Source: an uncultured Oscillospiraceae bacterium
GTDB taxonomy: Bacteria > Bacillota > Clostridia > Oscillospirales > Acutalibacteraceae
NCBI GenBank assembly: GCA_900553255.1
Contig: USCI01000003.1
Location: 6,052 to 70,051, forward strand
DNA: 64,000 bases
Direction of reading: 5' to 3'
The notes below the pieces were generated by a model. That model was not told the DNA's origin and did not search any database. It saw nothing but the letters and a program-made list of their open reading frames with translations. Positions 38,618 through 48,790 of the stretch are shown piece by piece. Both the position numbers and the translations under genes were made by a program. Numbering within the stretch: position 1 is the first letter of the stretch; each line of letters opens with the position of its first letter.

Positions 38618-38816
38618 TACTGTTTTCGCCGGAAAATGGCTCTGTCCGGCGCTTTTTTTCCCCTATTGTAGCCTGTCCCTTTATCTTTGTTTTTTGACCA
38701 CAATATCTTGCGATTTTGCCGAATTACGTTTAACGGCACATAACGGCCCCATTTTGCCCATTTGCCGTCCCGGGGCGGTTTTCTTCAAAAAAACCCCAGA
38801 AAAGCAGGAAACGGCG

Positions 38817-38845
38817 TTGAAAAGGATTTTAAATTATGATACAAT
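38817..38845 (+). promoter_or_regulatory. Sigma-A promoter of dnaA
   Basis: TTGAAA, 17 bases, TACAAT. The leader to the dnaA ATG would be about 135 bases and very AT-rich. Confidence 0.75.
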
Positions 38846-38985
38846 TAAATATACGGGTATTTTTCTGTTTACCTTATATCTTTGTCAGGCAAATGTTCTG
38901 TTTTCTTATGTTATTTGCTGTACGATATGACGTGAAAATTATTCACTGCCAGCCGGAATTCAAAGCAAAGAGGAGCAAAGCAAAA

Positions 38986-40314
38986 ATGGAAACCATCAAA
39001 GAGGCCTGGTCGGAGATCCTGAATTATCTGCGCAGCCGGGACGATGTGTCGGAAGTAGCCTATAACGTCTGGATTTCCTGCATCGAACCGCAGGGGATTG
39101 AAGACGGCGAGGTGGTGGTTTACGTCCACACGAATTTTCAGCGGAAGATCGTCACCGAGCATTATGCCGGCAAGCTGCAGAACGCCTTTGAGCAGGTGCT
39201 CGGCATCCCGCTGGGCTTAAAAATCCTGTCGGGCGAGGATATGCAGGCGGATCCCATGAAAACCGCTGTCGACCCGCATAATCTCTATCCGCCCAAAGAC
39301 GACAAAAGCGAGTATTCCTTTGAAAATTTTGTCGTCGGCCCGTCCAACAAATTTGCCCATGCTGCCTCACAGGCCGTGGCGAGCAAGCCGGCCGGCTATT
39401 ATAATCCTTTATTTATTTACGGCGGCTCCGGTCTGGGCAAAACCCATCTGCTGTACGCCATCTGCAACGAAATCAAGAAAAATTCGCCCGACGCCCAGAT
39501 TTTGTATACCAAGAGTGAGGTTATCACCAACGAGCTGATCGAATCGCTGCGCAGCAACCGGCCGCAGGAGTTCCGCACCAAATACCGTCAGGCCGATGTC
39601 CTGCTGGTGGACGACATCCAGTTTATCGCCGGCAAAACCGGCGTGCAGGAAGAATTCTTCCATACCTTTGAGGCGCTGCATCAGGCCAACAAGCAGATCG
39701 TGCTCGCCTCCGACCGGCCGCCCAAGGAAATTGCCACCCTTGAAGACCGCCTGCGCAACCGGTTTGAAATGGGCCTTCTGGCGGATATTCAGCCGCCGGA
39801 TCTCGAAACCCGTATTGCCATCATCAAGCGCAAGGCGCAGATGCTCGAAATGCCGATCAGCGACGATATTGCCGAATACATCGCCAGCCAGCTCAAAAGC
39901 AACGTCCGTCAGCTGGAGGGAGCGGTGAAATTCATGCGTGCGCAGTGCCAGCTCGAGGGCATCCAGCCCTCGCTGACCGTTGCCCAGAGCGCGATCCGCG
40001 ACATCCGCAACGACAGCCAACCGGCCCCGGTCACCGTCGACCGGGTGATTACCGAGGTTGCCCGCACGATGAACGTATCGCCGGAGGATATCCGCTCCGA
40101 AAAGCGGTCCGCCCCGATTTCCCAGGCCCGCCAGGTGGCCTCCTACGTTGTCCGCAGCGTGACCAACCTGTCGATGAAGGCAATCGGCGAGGAATTCGGC
40201 ACGCGCGACCATTCCACCATTGTCTATGCGGTGCGCAGGGCGGAGGAAAGGATGAAAAAGGATACCTCCTTCCGCAATATGGTGGACGATATCATCAAAA
40301 ATATCGGCGGCTGA
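38986..40314 (+). CDS. dnaA: Chromosomal replication initiator DnaA
   Basis: 442 residues. Domain I is residues 1-75. The AAA+ domain has Walker A GGSGLGKTHLLYA and Walker B VLLVDDIQFIAGK. The initiator-specific motif and arginine finger region reads LEDRLRNRFEMGL. The DNA-binding domain IV has VTNLSMKAIGEEFGTRDHST, the DnaA signature. Domain II is short, so the protein is near the small end of the family. ATG 38986 has AGGAG 10 bases upstream; a longer frame from 38836 is just open leader sequence. Confidence 0.98.
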   Translation: METIKEAWSEILNYLRSRDDVSEVAYNVWISCIEPQGIEDGEVVVYVHTNFQRKIVTEHYAGKLQNAFEQVLGIPLGLKILSGEDMQADPMKTAVDPHNLYPPKDDKSEYSFENFVVGPSNKFAHAASQAVASKPAGYYNPLFIYGGSGLGKTHLLYAICNEIKKNSPDAQILYTKSEVITNELIESLRSNRPQEFRTKYRQADVLLVDDIQFIAGKTGVQEEFFHTFEALHQANKQIVLASDRPPKEIATLEDRLRNRFEMGLLADIQPPDLETRIAIIKRKAQMLEMPISDDIAEYIASQLKSNVRQLEGAVKFMRAQCQLEGIQPSLTVAQSAIRDIRNDSQPAPVTVDRVITEVARTMNVSPEDIRSEKRSAPISQARQVASYVVRSVTNLSMKAIGEEFGTRDHSTIVYAVRRAEERMKKDTSFRNMVDDIIKNIGG

Positions 40315-40839
40315 TCCGCGGGACGCATCGTGGAAAATTTCAGAAATACCAGAGGAATCCGCCTTTTTTCCATTTTCCCACCGGTCTTTCACGACATTTC
40401 CACCGGCTGTTCACCGCAAGTTCCGGTGGATTCCACGGGAAAACGGGGAAAAGCTGTCGAAGCAGCAGGCCCTTTTTCCCCGATCTTTTTCACTTTTCAC
40501 TACCCAGTTTACCCCATGCCGTGAAAAAATTTCCGGCATTCACCCAAATCCCCCTTTTTCTCGACAGCGTTTTCCGCCGGGGGCTTGTCCGTTTTTTGTG
40601 GACACAGGCGGGTTTTCCGGGATTTTCCCCATTTCCACCGCCCCTAATACTACGACGAAATAAGAAAGGTTATGTTTATCAATATCTTTTCTTTTTTCGA
40701 CAGCGGGCCGCTGTATCGACTGCCGTGTGATTTTCCTACACAGACAGTTTATGCATCCGGCTTTCCGGAAAGAACCGGATGCGGTAAATATTTTTGCGGA
40801 GCGGGGTGCCGCTCCCGATACGAAAGGATGGCAGGCTTT
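40315..40839. other. oriC: dnaA-dnaN intergenic region, candidate oriC
   Basis: 525 bases without a credible gene, between divergently arranged replichores. DnaA-box-like motifs of a TTTTCCAC type are present: CGTGGAAAA at 40329, ATTTCCACC at 40396 and 40631, TGTGGACAC at 40597, and GGTGGATTC at 40425. The 40631 copy is followed by a GC-rich spacer and CTAATACTACGACGAAATAAG, then an AT-rich stretch to about 40715. This recalls the box / GC spacer / DnaA-trio layout of the B. subtilis unwinding site. No box is a perfect TTATCCACA, so the exact origin is not proven. Confidence 0.6.
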
Positions 40840-41940
40840 ATGAAGTTTGTTTGCAGCCGACAGGCGCTCGTTGACGCTACCGGCAACGTCCAGCGCGCGG
40901 TTTCCGGCAAATCCACGCTGCCGGCGCTCGAAGGCATTCTGATGCGCGCCGCGGGAAGCTCGTTGTTTCTGGCGGGCTATGACCTGGATCTGGGGATTAC
41001 CACCACCATTGAGGCACAGGTACAGGAACCCGGGGAAATGGTGCTGACCGCCAAGCTGTTCGGCGAAATTGTCCGCCGGCTGCCGGAGGAGCAGGTCTGG
41101 TTCACGGCGGACGAAAAGTGCAACGTCGTCATCAAAAGCGGCCAGTCGGAATTTACCATCATGGGCATTTCGGCTTCGGAATATCCCGAGCTGCCGTCGG
41201 TCAACGACGGTGTGGGCTTTACGGTCGGACAGGATGTGCTCAAGAGCATGATCCGTCAGACCCTGTTTGCGGTTGCTCAGAACGACGCGCGCCCGGTGCA
41301 CACCGGTACGCTGTTCGAGGTGGGCGGCGGTATGCTGCGGCTGGTATCGGTGGACGGCTCCCGTCTGGCGATGCGCTGTGAAGCGGTGCGCAGTGAGGAA
41401 AATATGCAGTTTGTCGTGCCGAAAAAAACACTCAGTGAGGTGCTCAAGCTGCTCACCGACGAGGATACGCCGATGTCGATGGCGGTGGGCCGCCGGCATA
41501 TCGTGTTGGAAATTGACGGCTATGCGGTCATTTCCCGGCTGCTTGACGGCGAATTCCTGCCATATCGCAAGGCGATCCCGCAGCAGGTGGCCACCACGGT
41601 ATGCGTCAACACCCGTGAGCTGATCAGCACGGTGGAGCGCGTTTCCCTGGTCATCAACGACCGGCTCAAATCTCCGCTGGTGTGTGAATTCCAGAAGGGG
41701 CGCATCCTGTTTTCCTGCACCTCCCCGCTCGGCAGCGCAAACGACGCGATCGAAGCACAGGTGGAGGGCAATGAGGAGGAAATGGGCTTCAACAGCCAGT
41801 TCCTGCTCGACGCCCTTAAAAACGCCGAAACCGACGAGGTGCGCATTGAACTCAATGGCGCGCTGCAGCCGATGAAGGTACTGCCGGTGGAGGGGGATTC
41901 CTTCCTGTTCCTGGTGCTGCCGGTACGGCTCAAGCGCTGA
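40840..41940 (+). CDS. dnaN: DNA polymerase III subunit beta (sliding clamp)
   Basis: 366 residues, normal length, three clamp domains. It starts MKFVCSRQALVDATGNVQRA and ends FLFLVLPVRLKR, the typical clamp C-terminus. ATG 40840 has AAAGGA 11 bases upstream; 56 extra in-frame codons upstream have no family similarity. It encircles DNA and tethers the polymerase. Confidence 0.97.
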   Translation: MKFVCSRQALVDATGNVQRAVSGKSTLPALEGILMRAAGSSLFLAGYDLDLGITTTIEAQVQEPGEMVLTAKLFGEIVRRLPEEQVWFTADEKCNVVIKSGQSEFTIMGISASEYPELPSVNDGVGFTVGQDVLKSMIRQTLFAVAQNDARPVHTGTLFEVGGGMLRLVSVDGSRLAMRCEAVRSEENMQFVVPKKTLSEVLKLLTDEDTPMSMAVGRRHIVLEIDGYAVISRLLDGEFLPYRKAIPQQVATTVCVNTRELISTVERVSLVINDRLKSPLVCEFQKGRILFSCTSPLGSANDAIEAQVEGNEEEMGFNSQFLLDALKNAETDEVRIELNGALQPMKVLPVEGDSFLFLVLPVRLKR

Positions 41941-41962
41941 CCGGACGGAAGGGACCGATTGT

Positions 41963-42187
41963 ATGGACAAGGAGATTGCCATCCACACGCCGTTTATCCG
42001 GCTGGATGCGCTGCTCAAGCTCGCCGGCATGGCCGATACGGGCGGCGCGGCGAAGATTATGGTGCAAAGCGGTCAGGTGCTGGTCAACGACACGGTGTGC
42101 CTGCAGCGGGGGAAAAAGCTGGTGCCGGGCGACCGGGTGAAAATCGCCGGTTCGGCACAGGAAATTTGCATCGGCGAAACGGCATGA
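41963..42187 (+). CDS. yaaA: S4-domain RNA-binding protein YaaA
   Basis: 74 residues, one S4 domain: IRLDALLKLAGMADTGGAAK, then VLVNDTVCLQRGKKLVPGD. It lies between dnaN and recF, its usual place in Firmicutes. It probably binds rRNA or tRNA-like structures in ribosome assembly. Confidence 0.93.
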   Translation: MDKEIAIHTPFIRLDALLKLAGMADTGGAAKIMVQSGQVLVNDTVCLQRGKKLVPGDRVKIAGSAQEICIGETA

Positions 42188-42248
42188 ACAGCCGGCGGCT
42201 TTCCGCCGCCGGGAGGAACAGGCGGGAAATTTCCCGCGCGGAGGCGGC

Positions 42249-43367
42249 ATGAGGGTCGACAGGCTGACATTCAGCGGATTCCGCAATCTGGCGGCCGGCG
42301 AATGGATACCGGGTGCCGGAGTCAATATTTTATACGGCGACAACGCGCAGGGCAAAACCAATCTGCTCGAAGCGCTGTGGATGTTTACCGGCGGGCGCAG
42401 CTTCCGCGGGGCCAGGGACAGCGAGCTTAAGCAGTTCGGGGCGGAAAAAAGCTGCTGCCGGTTGGAATTCACGGCACAGGAAAGGCAGCAGGAGGCGGAA
42501 ATCCGGATCGAAAAGCGCCGGAGCGCATCGCTCAACGGCATTGCGCAGCCCTCAGCGGGCAGACTCGCCGGTGTTTTCTGTGCCATCGTCTTTTCACCCG
42601 AGCATCTCACCCTGATCAAGGGGGGACCGGAAGGACGGCGGAAATTTCTCGATGCCGCTTACTGCCAGGTGCGGCCGGGTTATATCACGGTGCTCGGCGA
42701 GTACATGCGCACGCTGCAGCAGCGCAATGCCCTGCTGCGGGACGCCCGGCAGTACCGGCCGGACGGGGACATGCTGGATTTGTGGGATCATCAGCTTGCA
42801 CAGGCGGGCGCGCGGGTGCATCTGGCGCGGACAACCTATATCCGCAGGCTTCGGGAAGCGGTTCGGGATATCTATGCAGGGCTGTCCGCGGGGGCGGAGG
42901 AGCTGGACCTTTCCTATCGGGCGGAAAACCGCACCGAGGAAATGACCGCTGTACAGGCGGCAGAGGCGCTGCTCGAGGAGATCCGCAGCCACCGGCAGGC
43001 GGACCTGGCGGCGGGCTTCACCACCGCAGGGCCGCACCGGGATGATATGGAGGTTTCCATAAACGGTATGGCGGCCCGGGCATACGGCTCACAGGGGCAG
43101 CAGCGCAGCGCGGTGCTTGCCCTGAAGATGGCGGAGGCCTCCATCCTGCGGCAGGTCAGCGGGGAACAGCCGGTGGCGCTGCTCGACGACGTAATGAGTG
43201 AACTCGACGTGAGCCGGCAGGACTATATTTTCAACCACATACACGACTGGCAGGTGTTTATCACCTGCTGTGATCCGTCCGCCGTACAGCGGGTGACCGG
43301 CGGCCGGGTGTTTCATGTGAAACATGGCGTTCTGACACCGGAGACGGCAGGGACGCAAGGAGGATGA
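42249..43367 (+). CDS. recF: DNA replication and repair protein RecF
   Basis: 372 residues. Walker A is GDNAQGKTNLLEALW. Later motifs are SPEHLTLIKGGPEGRRKFLD, the ABC-type signature region YGSQGQQRSAVLALK, and Walker B PVALLDDVMSELD. It helps load RecA at gaps. The C-terminus VFHVKHG is coded by the bases of a parS-like site (43309-43324), which may constrain this tail. Confidence 0.97.
   Translation: MRVDRLTFSGFRNLAAGEWIPGAGVNILYGDNAQGKTNLLEALWMFTGGRSFRGARDSELKQFGAEKSCCRLEFTAQERQQEAEIRIEKRRSASLNGIAQPSAGRLAGVFCAIVFSPEHLTLIKGGPEGRRKFLDAAYCQVRPGYITVLGEYMRTLQQRNALLRDARQYRPDGDMLDLWDHQLAQAGARVHLARTTYIRRLREAVRDIYAGLSAGAEELDLSYRAENRTEEMTAVQAAEALLEEIRSHRQADLAAGFTTAGPHRDDMEVSINGMAARAYGSQGQQRSAVLALKMAEASILRQVSGEQPVALLDDVMSELDVSRQDYIFNHIHDWQVFITCCDPSAVQRVTGGRVFHVKHGVLTPETAGTQGG
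43309..43324. promoter_or_regulatory. parS: parS-like centromere site in the 3' end of recF
   Basis: TGTTTCATGTGAAACA differs from the parS consensus TGTTTCACGTGAAACA at one base. It lies about 3 kb from dnaA, where ParB loading sites normally cluster. It would be bound by a Spo0J/ParB protein encoded outside the window. Confidence 0.7.
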
Positions 43368-43371
43368 GGCG

Positions 43372-43647
43372 ATGTATCTCCACCTGGGACAAAATACGGT
43401 GGTAAGGCTTGCGGATATCGTTGGGATTTTTGATATGGATACCGCTACTATTTCCAAAAACACCCGGCAGTTCCTTGCCGACGCCCAAAAGGGAGGACGG
43501 GTGTTCAATGTGTCGATGGAGCTGCCGAAATCCTTTGTGGTGTGCACCGACGGGAAAGGCAATGAAACCGTATATATTTCGCAGATTTCGTCGTCCACGC
43601 TTCTCAAGCGCACGGCGTTCATGGATACGCTCACCTTTTCGGAGTGA
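43372..43647 (+). CDS. remB: Extracellular matrix regulator RemB (DUF370 family)
   Basis: 91 residues. The conserved start MYLHLGQNTVVRLADIVGIF and the tail SQISSSTLLKRTAFMD match the RemB/YaaB family that sits between recF and gyrB in Firmicutes. It is implicated in matrix gene control in B. subtilis. It follows recF by 4 bases, so it is co-transcribed. Confidence 0.93.
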   Translation: MYLHLGQNTVVRLADIVGIFDMDTATISKNTRQFLADAQKGGRVFNVSMELPKSFVVCTDGKGNETVYISQISSSTLLKRTAFMDTLTFSE

Positions 43648-43698
43648 GCGGCAGGCTGAGATAAGACGCATAACAGTTGTGAACGGAGGAAACCCCTA

Positions 43699-45663
<1,965 letters not shown>

Positions 45664-45739
45664 TCGGAATCGGGACAAACCGCAGCGGCAGGGGACGGCA
45701 GGCCGTCCCTGGCTGCGAAGAAAGGGAGGAACCCCTCGG

Positions 45740-46378
45740 ATGGACGATCAGGAGAAAATGCCCGCGCAGGAGCAGACGGCGGAAGAAGCCGGAAAGGTGC
45801 CTGCGGCGGGGTTTCCGGAGGAGCAGGATCCGTACAGCGGCCGCGACGCCGAAACGCAGGCCGGGCAGCCGCAGGCGGATCTGCGCATCCAGCTGACCAA
45901 AGAGGAATTGTATGCCTGCATGTGCAGCCGGCAGGAGCGAAAAGCCGGAAAGACACGGCTGATTGTGGAAACGGTGCTGCTGGGACTGCTGGCGGCCTAT
46001 TGCATCCTTGCGTTTTTTCTCTCCGGGATGGCAAGCGTCGCATCGCTGTGCATCGGATTGGCTGCGCTGCTGCTGGCTGCGGCCATCTGGGCGGTGCCGG
46101 CAATCGTCAACCGCTATGATGCGAATCGGGAGTTTTCCAAGAATAAAGTGCTGCGGGTACGAATTTATGCGCAGGGATTTGGATTCGGCACCGATGATAC
46201 CTTTCAGCTGGTTCCGTATGAGCAGTGCTGTGCCAGGCGGGGCAAAGACATGATCCTGCTGGATTTTGAGGGCGGGCTGATGGTCGCACTGCCCAAACGG
46301 CTGCTTGACGGCGGAATATGGGAACAGCTGCAAGGACGGCTGCATCTCGACGAGGAAAAGGGCAAAGACAAGGAATAG
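45740..46378 (+). CDS. YcxB-like membrane protein, array member 1
   Basis: 212 residues: an acidic, unstructured N-terminus (1-50), then ITL-type motif ADLRIQLTKEELYAC. Two membrane helices follow at about 75-120, then a short C-terminal domain ending GGLMVALPKRLLDGG. The final PKR motif after a hydrophobic strand is the mark of the YcxB-like family. The function is unknown. GGGAGGA precedes the ATG. It is the first of five tandem paralogues inserted between gyrB and gyrA. Confidence 0.8.
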   Translation: MDDQEKMPAQEQTAEEAGKVPAAGFPEEQDPYSGRDAETQAGQPQADLRIQLTKEELYACMCSRQERKAGKTRLIVETVLLGLLAAYCILAFFLSGMASVASLCIGLAALLLAAAIWAVPAIVNRYDANREFSKNKVLRVRIYAQGFGFGTDDTFQLVPYEQCCARRGKDMILLDFEGGLMVALPKRLLDGGIWEQLQGRLHLDEEKGKDKE

Positions 46379-46467
46379 AATCCTGCTGTCCGCCGGTCAG
46401 GCGGAGTGGAGTCGCAGAATCCGCAGGGCGGGCCTTTTGCCCGGTTTCGCGGGAAAGGAAAGAAAAC

Positions 46468-47019
46468 ATGCAAGAAACAACGCCTGTCCGTGCGCAGTTT
46501 CGGGTGGATGTGTCCCAGGCAGAATATGTGCAGGCCTCTTTGCTGCTTGCACGGCGGTTCGGTGTGCTGCAGTTTGCGCCGGCCGCCATGATCGCCGGCG
46601 TGCTGCTGATTGCGGGCAGCCTGACGATGACCGGTTTTATGATTTCGCTGTTTTTCCCGCTTTTTCTTCTGCTGCTGGGGATTCTGCTGCTGGTGGTGTT
46701 CCTGGTGGTGGAGCCGGCGGATATACGCCGGCAGGCAAAGAAGGATTACGAAACCTTTGCGCAGCTTATGCAGCCGGCAGACCTTTGTCTGTACCCGGAT
46801 GATGTACGGACCAAAACACCGTATTTATCCCTGCAGGATCCCTATGCCCGGATGCTGTGCGTGGAGACCGACACGCTTGTGGTGCTGATCCGGGACAGGG
46901 AACAGATGCTGATTCTTCCCAAACGCTGCTTTCCGCCGGGGCGGGCGGAGGAGATAATGGATTTTCTGCGGACGACCTTTGTCCGCCGGCGCCGGGTGAT
47001 GCGTGGCTGGCTGTTTTGA
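46468..47019 (+). CDS. YcxB-like membrane protein, array member 2
   Basis: 183 residues from ATG 46468, with GGAAAGGAA upstream. Order: FRVDVSQAEYVQASLLLARR, two membrane helices (about 37-82), then the YcxB core ending MLILPKRCFPPGRAEE. It is closest in layout to the single-unit YcxB family of about 170 residues. The function is unknown. Confidence 0.82.
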   Translation: MQETTPVRAQFRVDVSQAEYVQASLLLARRFGVLQFAPAAMIAGVLLIAGSLTMTGFMISLFFPLFLLLLGILLLVVFLVVEPADIRRQAKKDYETFAQLMQPADLCLYPDDVRTKTPYLSLQDPYARMLCVETDTLVVLIRDREQMLILPKRCFPPGRAEEIMDFLRTTFVRRRRVMRGWLF

Positions 47020-47036
47020 CAGGCGAAAGGGAAAAA

Positions 47037-47576
47037 ATGGAGCAGATTGAACTGAGTGTGCTGATGACCCAGGAGGATTATATGGCCTTCCTGGTACAGA
47101 AAAGACGCATGCAGCGCGGCCGGAAATTTCAGACAGCGCTGTATGTGGGAGGACTGCTGGCTGTGGCGGCGATCGCTGGCTTCTTTTTCGGGGACAGCAT
47201 TGGTATGTCGGCTGCATCCGCTGCAGGGCTGCTGCTGGTTGCTGTGGTGCTGATGGTATTCGACGCCGCGATTGCCCCCCTGTTTGACAGGATCACGGCG
47301 GCGCGGGACTATGCGGAAAAGGAAAGCCTGCGTACCGCCTGCCTGTATCGTTTTACCGAAAATGAAGTTTATTTGCGCGGGGGACGGATCGAGGGAACCC
47401 TTCCCCTTGGTTTCATGACCGGATGGATGCATACGCCGGATTATTTCACCCTCTCCTTCGGGCGGGAAACGTCCCTGTTTATCCCGAAGCGGCTGCTTGG
47501 GCAGGAGCAATGCAGCCAGTTGGAAAAATGGCTGCGAACCGCTGATACGGGAATTCAGGAGAAAGGGCGGCGATAA
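47037..47576 (+). CDS. YcxB-like membrane protein, array member 3
   Basis: 179 residues, 17 bases after member 2. IELSVLMTQEDYMAFLVQKR is followed by two membrane helices (about 36-82), then a core ending SLFIPKRLLGQEQCSQL. It has the same unit plan as member 2, with clear sequence divergence, which suggests an old duplication. Confidence 0.82.
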   Translation: MEQIELSVLMTQEDYMAFLVQKRRMQRGRKFQTALYVGGLLAVAAIAGFFFGDSIGMSAASAAGLLLVAVVLMVFDAAIAPLFDRITAARDYAEKESLRTACLYRFTENEVYLRGGRIEGTLPLGFMTGWMHTPDYFTLSFGRETSLFIPKRLLGQEQCSQLEKWLRTADTGIQEKGRR

Positions 47577-47578
47577 CA

Positions 47579-48760
47579 ATGGATACTGAACAGGAGGATA
47601 AGAAAATTATCCGTGAAGAGCCGCCTGAACACAATGCACCTGTTCTGGACGAAGGGCAGGAACTGGCGATTCCGGTCAGTTTGTACCGGGAGGAATACAT
47701 ACGCTTCAGCGAAACGGTATTCCGTCTGCAGAACCGCCGGCGCAGGATGTGGCAGTTCCCGCTGGTTTTCCTGCTTTTGGCGGGATGTATCGTTCTGCTG
47801 CTGATTGAAGGGCTGGTATACGATGACTGGAACTATTCGCTGTTTTTCTTAGTGATCCTGATAGCGGTTATCAGCGGCTTTTTGTTTGTGGGCTGGCCGC
47901 TGCTCATCCGCCGTTCGGCGGGAAAAAGCTATGACCGCACCTGTGCCGCGGGCTATTCGTTCGACGGCGTGGTGCATCTGTATGACAACCGGGTGGAAAA
48001 GGTCACGACAAGCGGCCGTGCTGTCATCCATTTCGGGGAAAACGCGCTTTATCTGGAGACGGCGGATATGATTGCACTGCTGTCGCCCGCCAGTAAAGCG
48101 ATTGTTCTGCCGGCGCGCTGCCTGACGGCAGATGACGCGGTGATGGCCAAAAAAAGGCTGCTGCCGAATATCGCCCCGGTGCACCGCATGATCGTGCGGC
48201 AGGTTGTGCCGCTTGCGCATCAGAGGATACAGGTGGAGGAAGATTATGCGCAATCGTACGGGCATGAGCCGATTGTCCTGTATGTGCAGTATACGGCAGA
48301 GGAGTATCTCAGCCTGATGAAGGACCTGAACCGGCGCTCCTTTACCCGCGCGGTCCCCTTCAGCGGGGTGCTCGCGTGTACGCTGGGTGTCATAGGATGG
48401 CTGGTCGGAGGGCCGCTCGAAGGGCTGATGATGTTTTTGCTGTCGGTAGGGGTATCTCTCGGCATTATGCTGATGAACCGCCAGCGTGCAAAGCGTCTGG
48501 TGGATCACCTCGACCCGACGGAAATGCGGGTACAGTTCCGCATCAGTGAAAAAGACGTAAGTATGCGGGTCAACTCCGGGCAGGAGGCCCGCCTGGAGTG
48601 GCGGCAGGTCACCCATGCGGTGGAACGGCCGGACTGCGTGGAATTTTACGGCAGCGGGAATGCTTTCTGGCGGATTCCCAAACGCTGCATCCCGGATATG
48701 GACGAGCTGCGGCGTTTTGTCAATCAGCATGTCGTCCCCAAAGCCGACCGGAACGCCTGA
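47579..48760 (+). CDS. YcxB-like membrane protein with two tandem units, array member 4
   Basis: 393 residues, starting 2 bases after member 3, so translation is coupled. Unit one: AIPVSLYREEYIRFSETVFR, two helices, ending AIVLPARCLTADDA (PKR changed to PAR). Unit two: VLYVQYTAEEYLSLMKDLNR, two helices near 255-300, ending FWRIPKRCIPDMDELRR. A fusion or internal duplication of the basic unit. Confidence 0.8.
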   Translation: MDTEQEDKKIIREEPPEHNAPVLDEGQELAIPVSLYREEYIRFSETVFRLQNRRRRMWQFPLVFLLLAGCIVLLLIEGLVYDDWNYSLFFLVILIAVISGFLFVGWPLLIRRSAGKSYDRTCAAGYSFDGVVHLYDNRVEKVTTSGRAVIHFGENALYLETADMIALLSPASKAIVLPARCLTADDAVMAKKRLLPNIAPVHRMIVRQVVPLAHQRIQVEEDYAQSYGHEPIVLYVQYTAEEYLSLMKDLNRRSFTRAVPFSGVLACTLGVIGWLVGGPLEGLMMFLLSVGVSLGIMLMNRQRAKRLVDHLDPTEMRVQFRISEKDVSMRVNSGQEARLEWRQVTHAVERPDCVEFYGSGNAFWRIPKRCIPDMDELRRFVNQHVVPKADRNA

Positions 48761-48790
48761 ACAAAGCGCAGAAAAAGGAGGAATAACCCG

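Larger units (their letters stand above)
38556..38985. other. rpmH-dnaA divergent intergenic region (possible part of oriC)
   Basis: 430 bases between divergent rpmH and dnaA. It contains both promoters, a DnaA-box-like TTGACCACA at 38694-38702 (7 of 9 to TTATCCACA), and a 10-base-spaced pair of TAACGGC at 38731 and 38741. There are several TTTGCC repeats at about 38712-38770 and an AT-rich stretch at 38817-38930. No perfect DnaA box was found. Confidence 0.55.

Noticed and set aside
38836..38985. N-terminal extension of DnaA by 50 codons
   Set aside because: It covers the -10 region and AT-rich leader, has no similarity to DnaA, and the ATG at 38986 has a good ribosome binding site.
40672..40839. 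N-terminal extension of DnaN by 56 codons
   Set aside because: Clamp proteins begin at the MKF motif found at 40840; the upstream part is cysteine-rich nonsense over the candidate origin.
43294..43340. - strand peptide reading MFHMKH opposite recF
   Set aside because: It is simply the other strand of the palindromic parS-like site.
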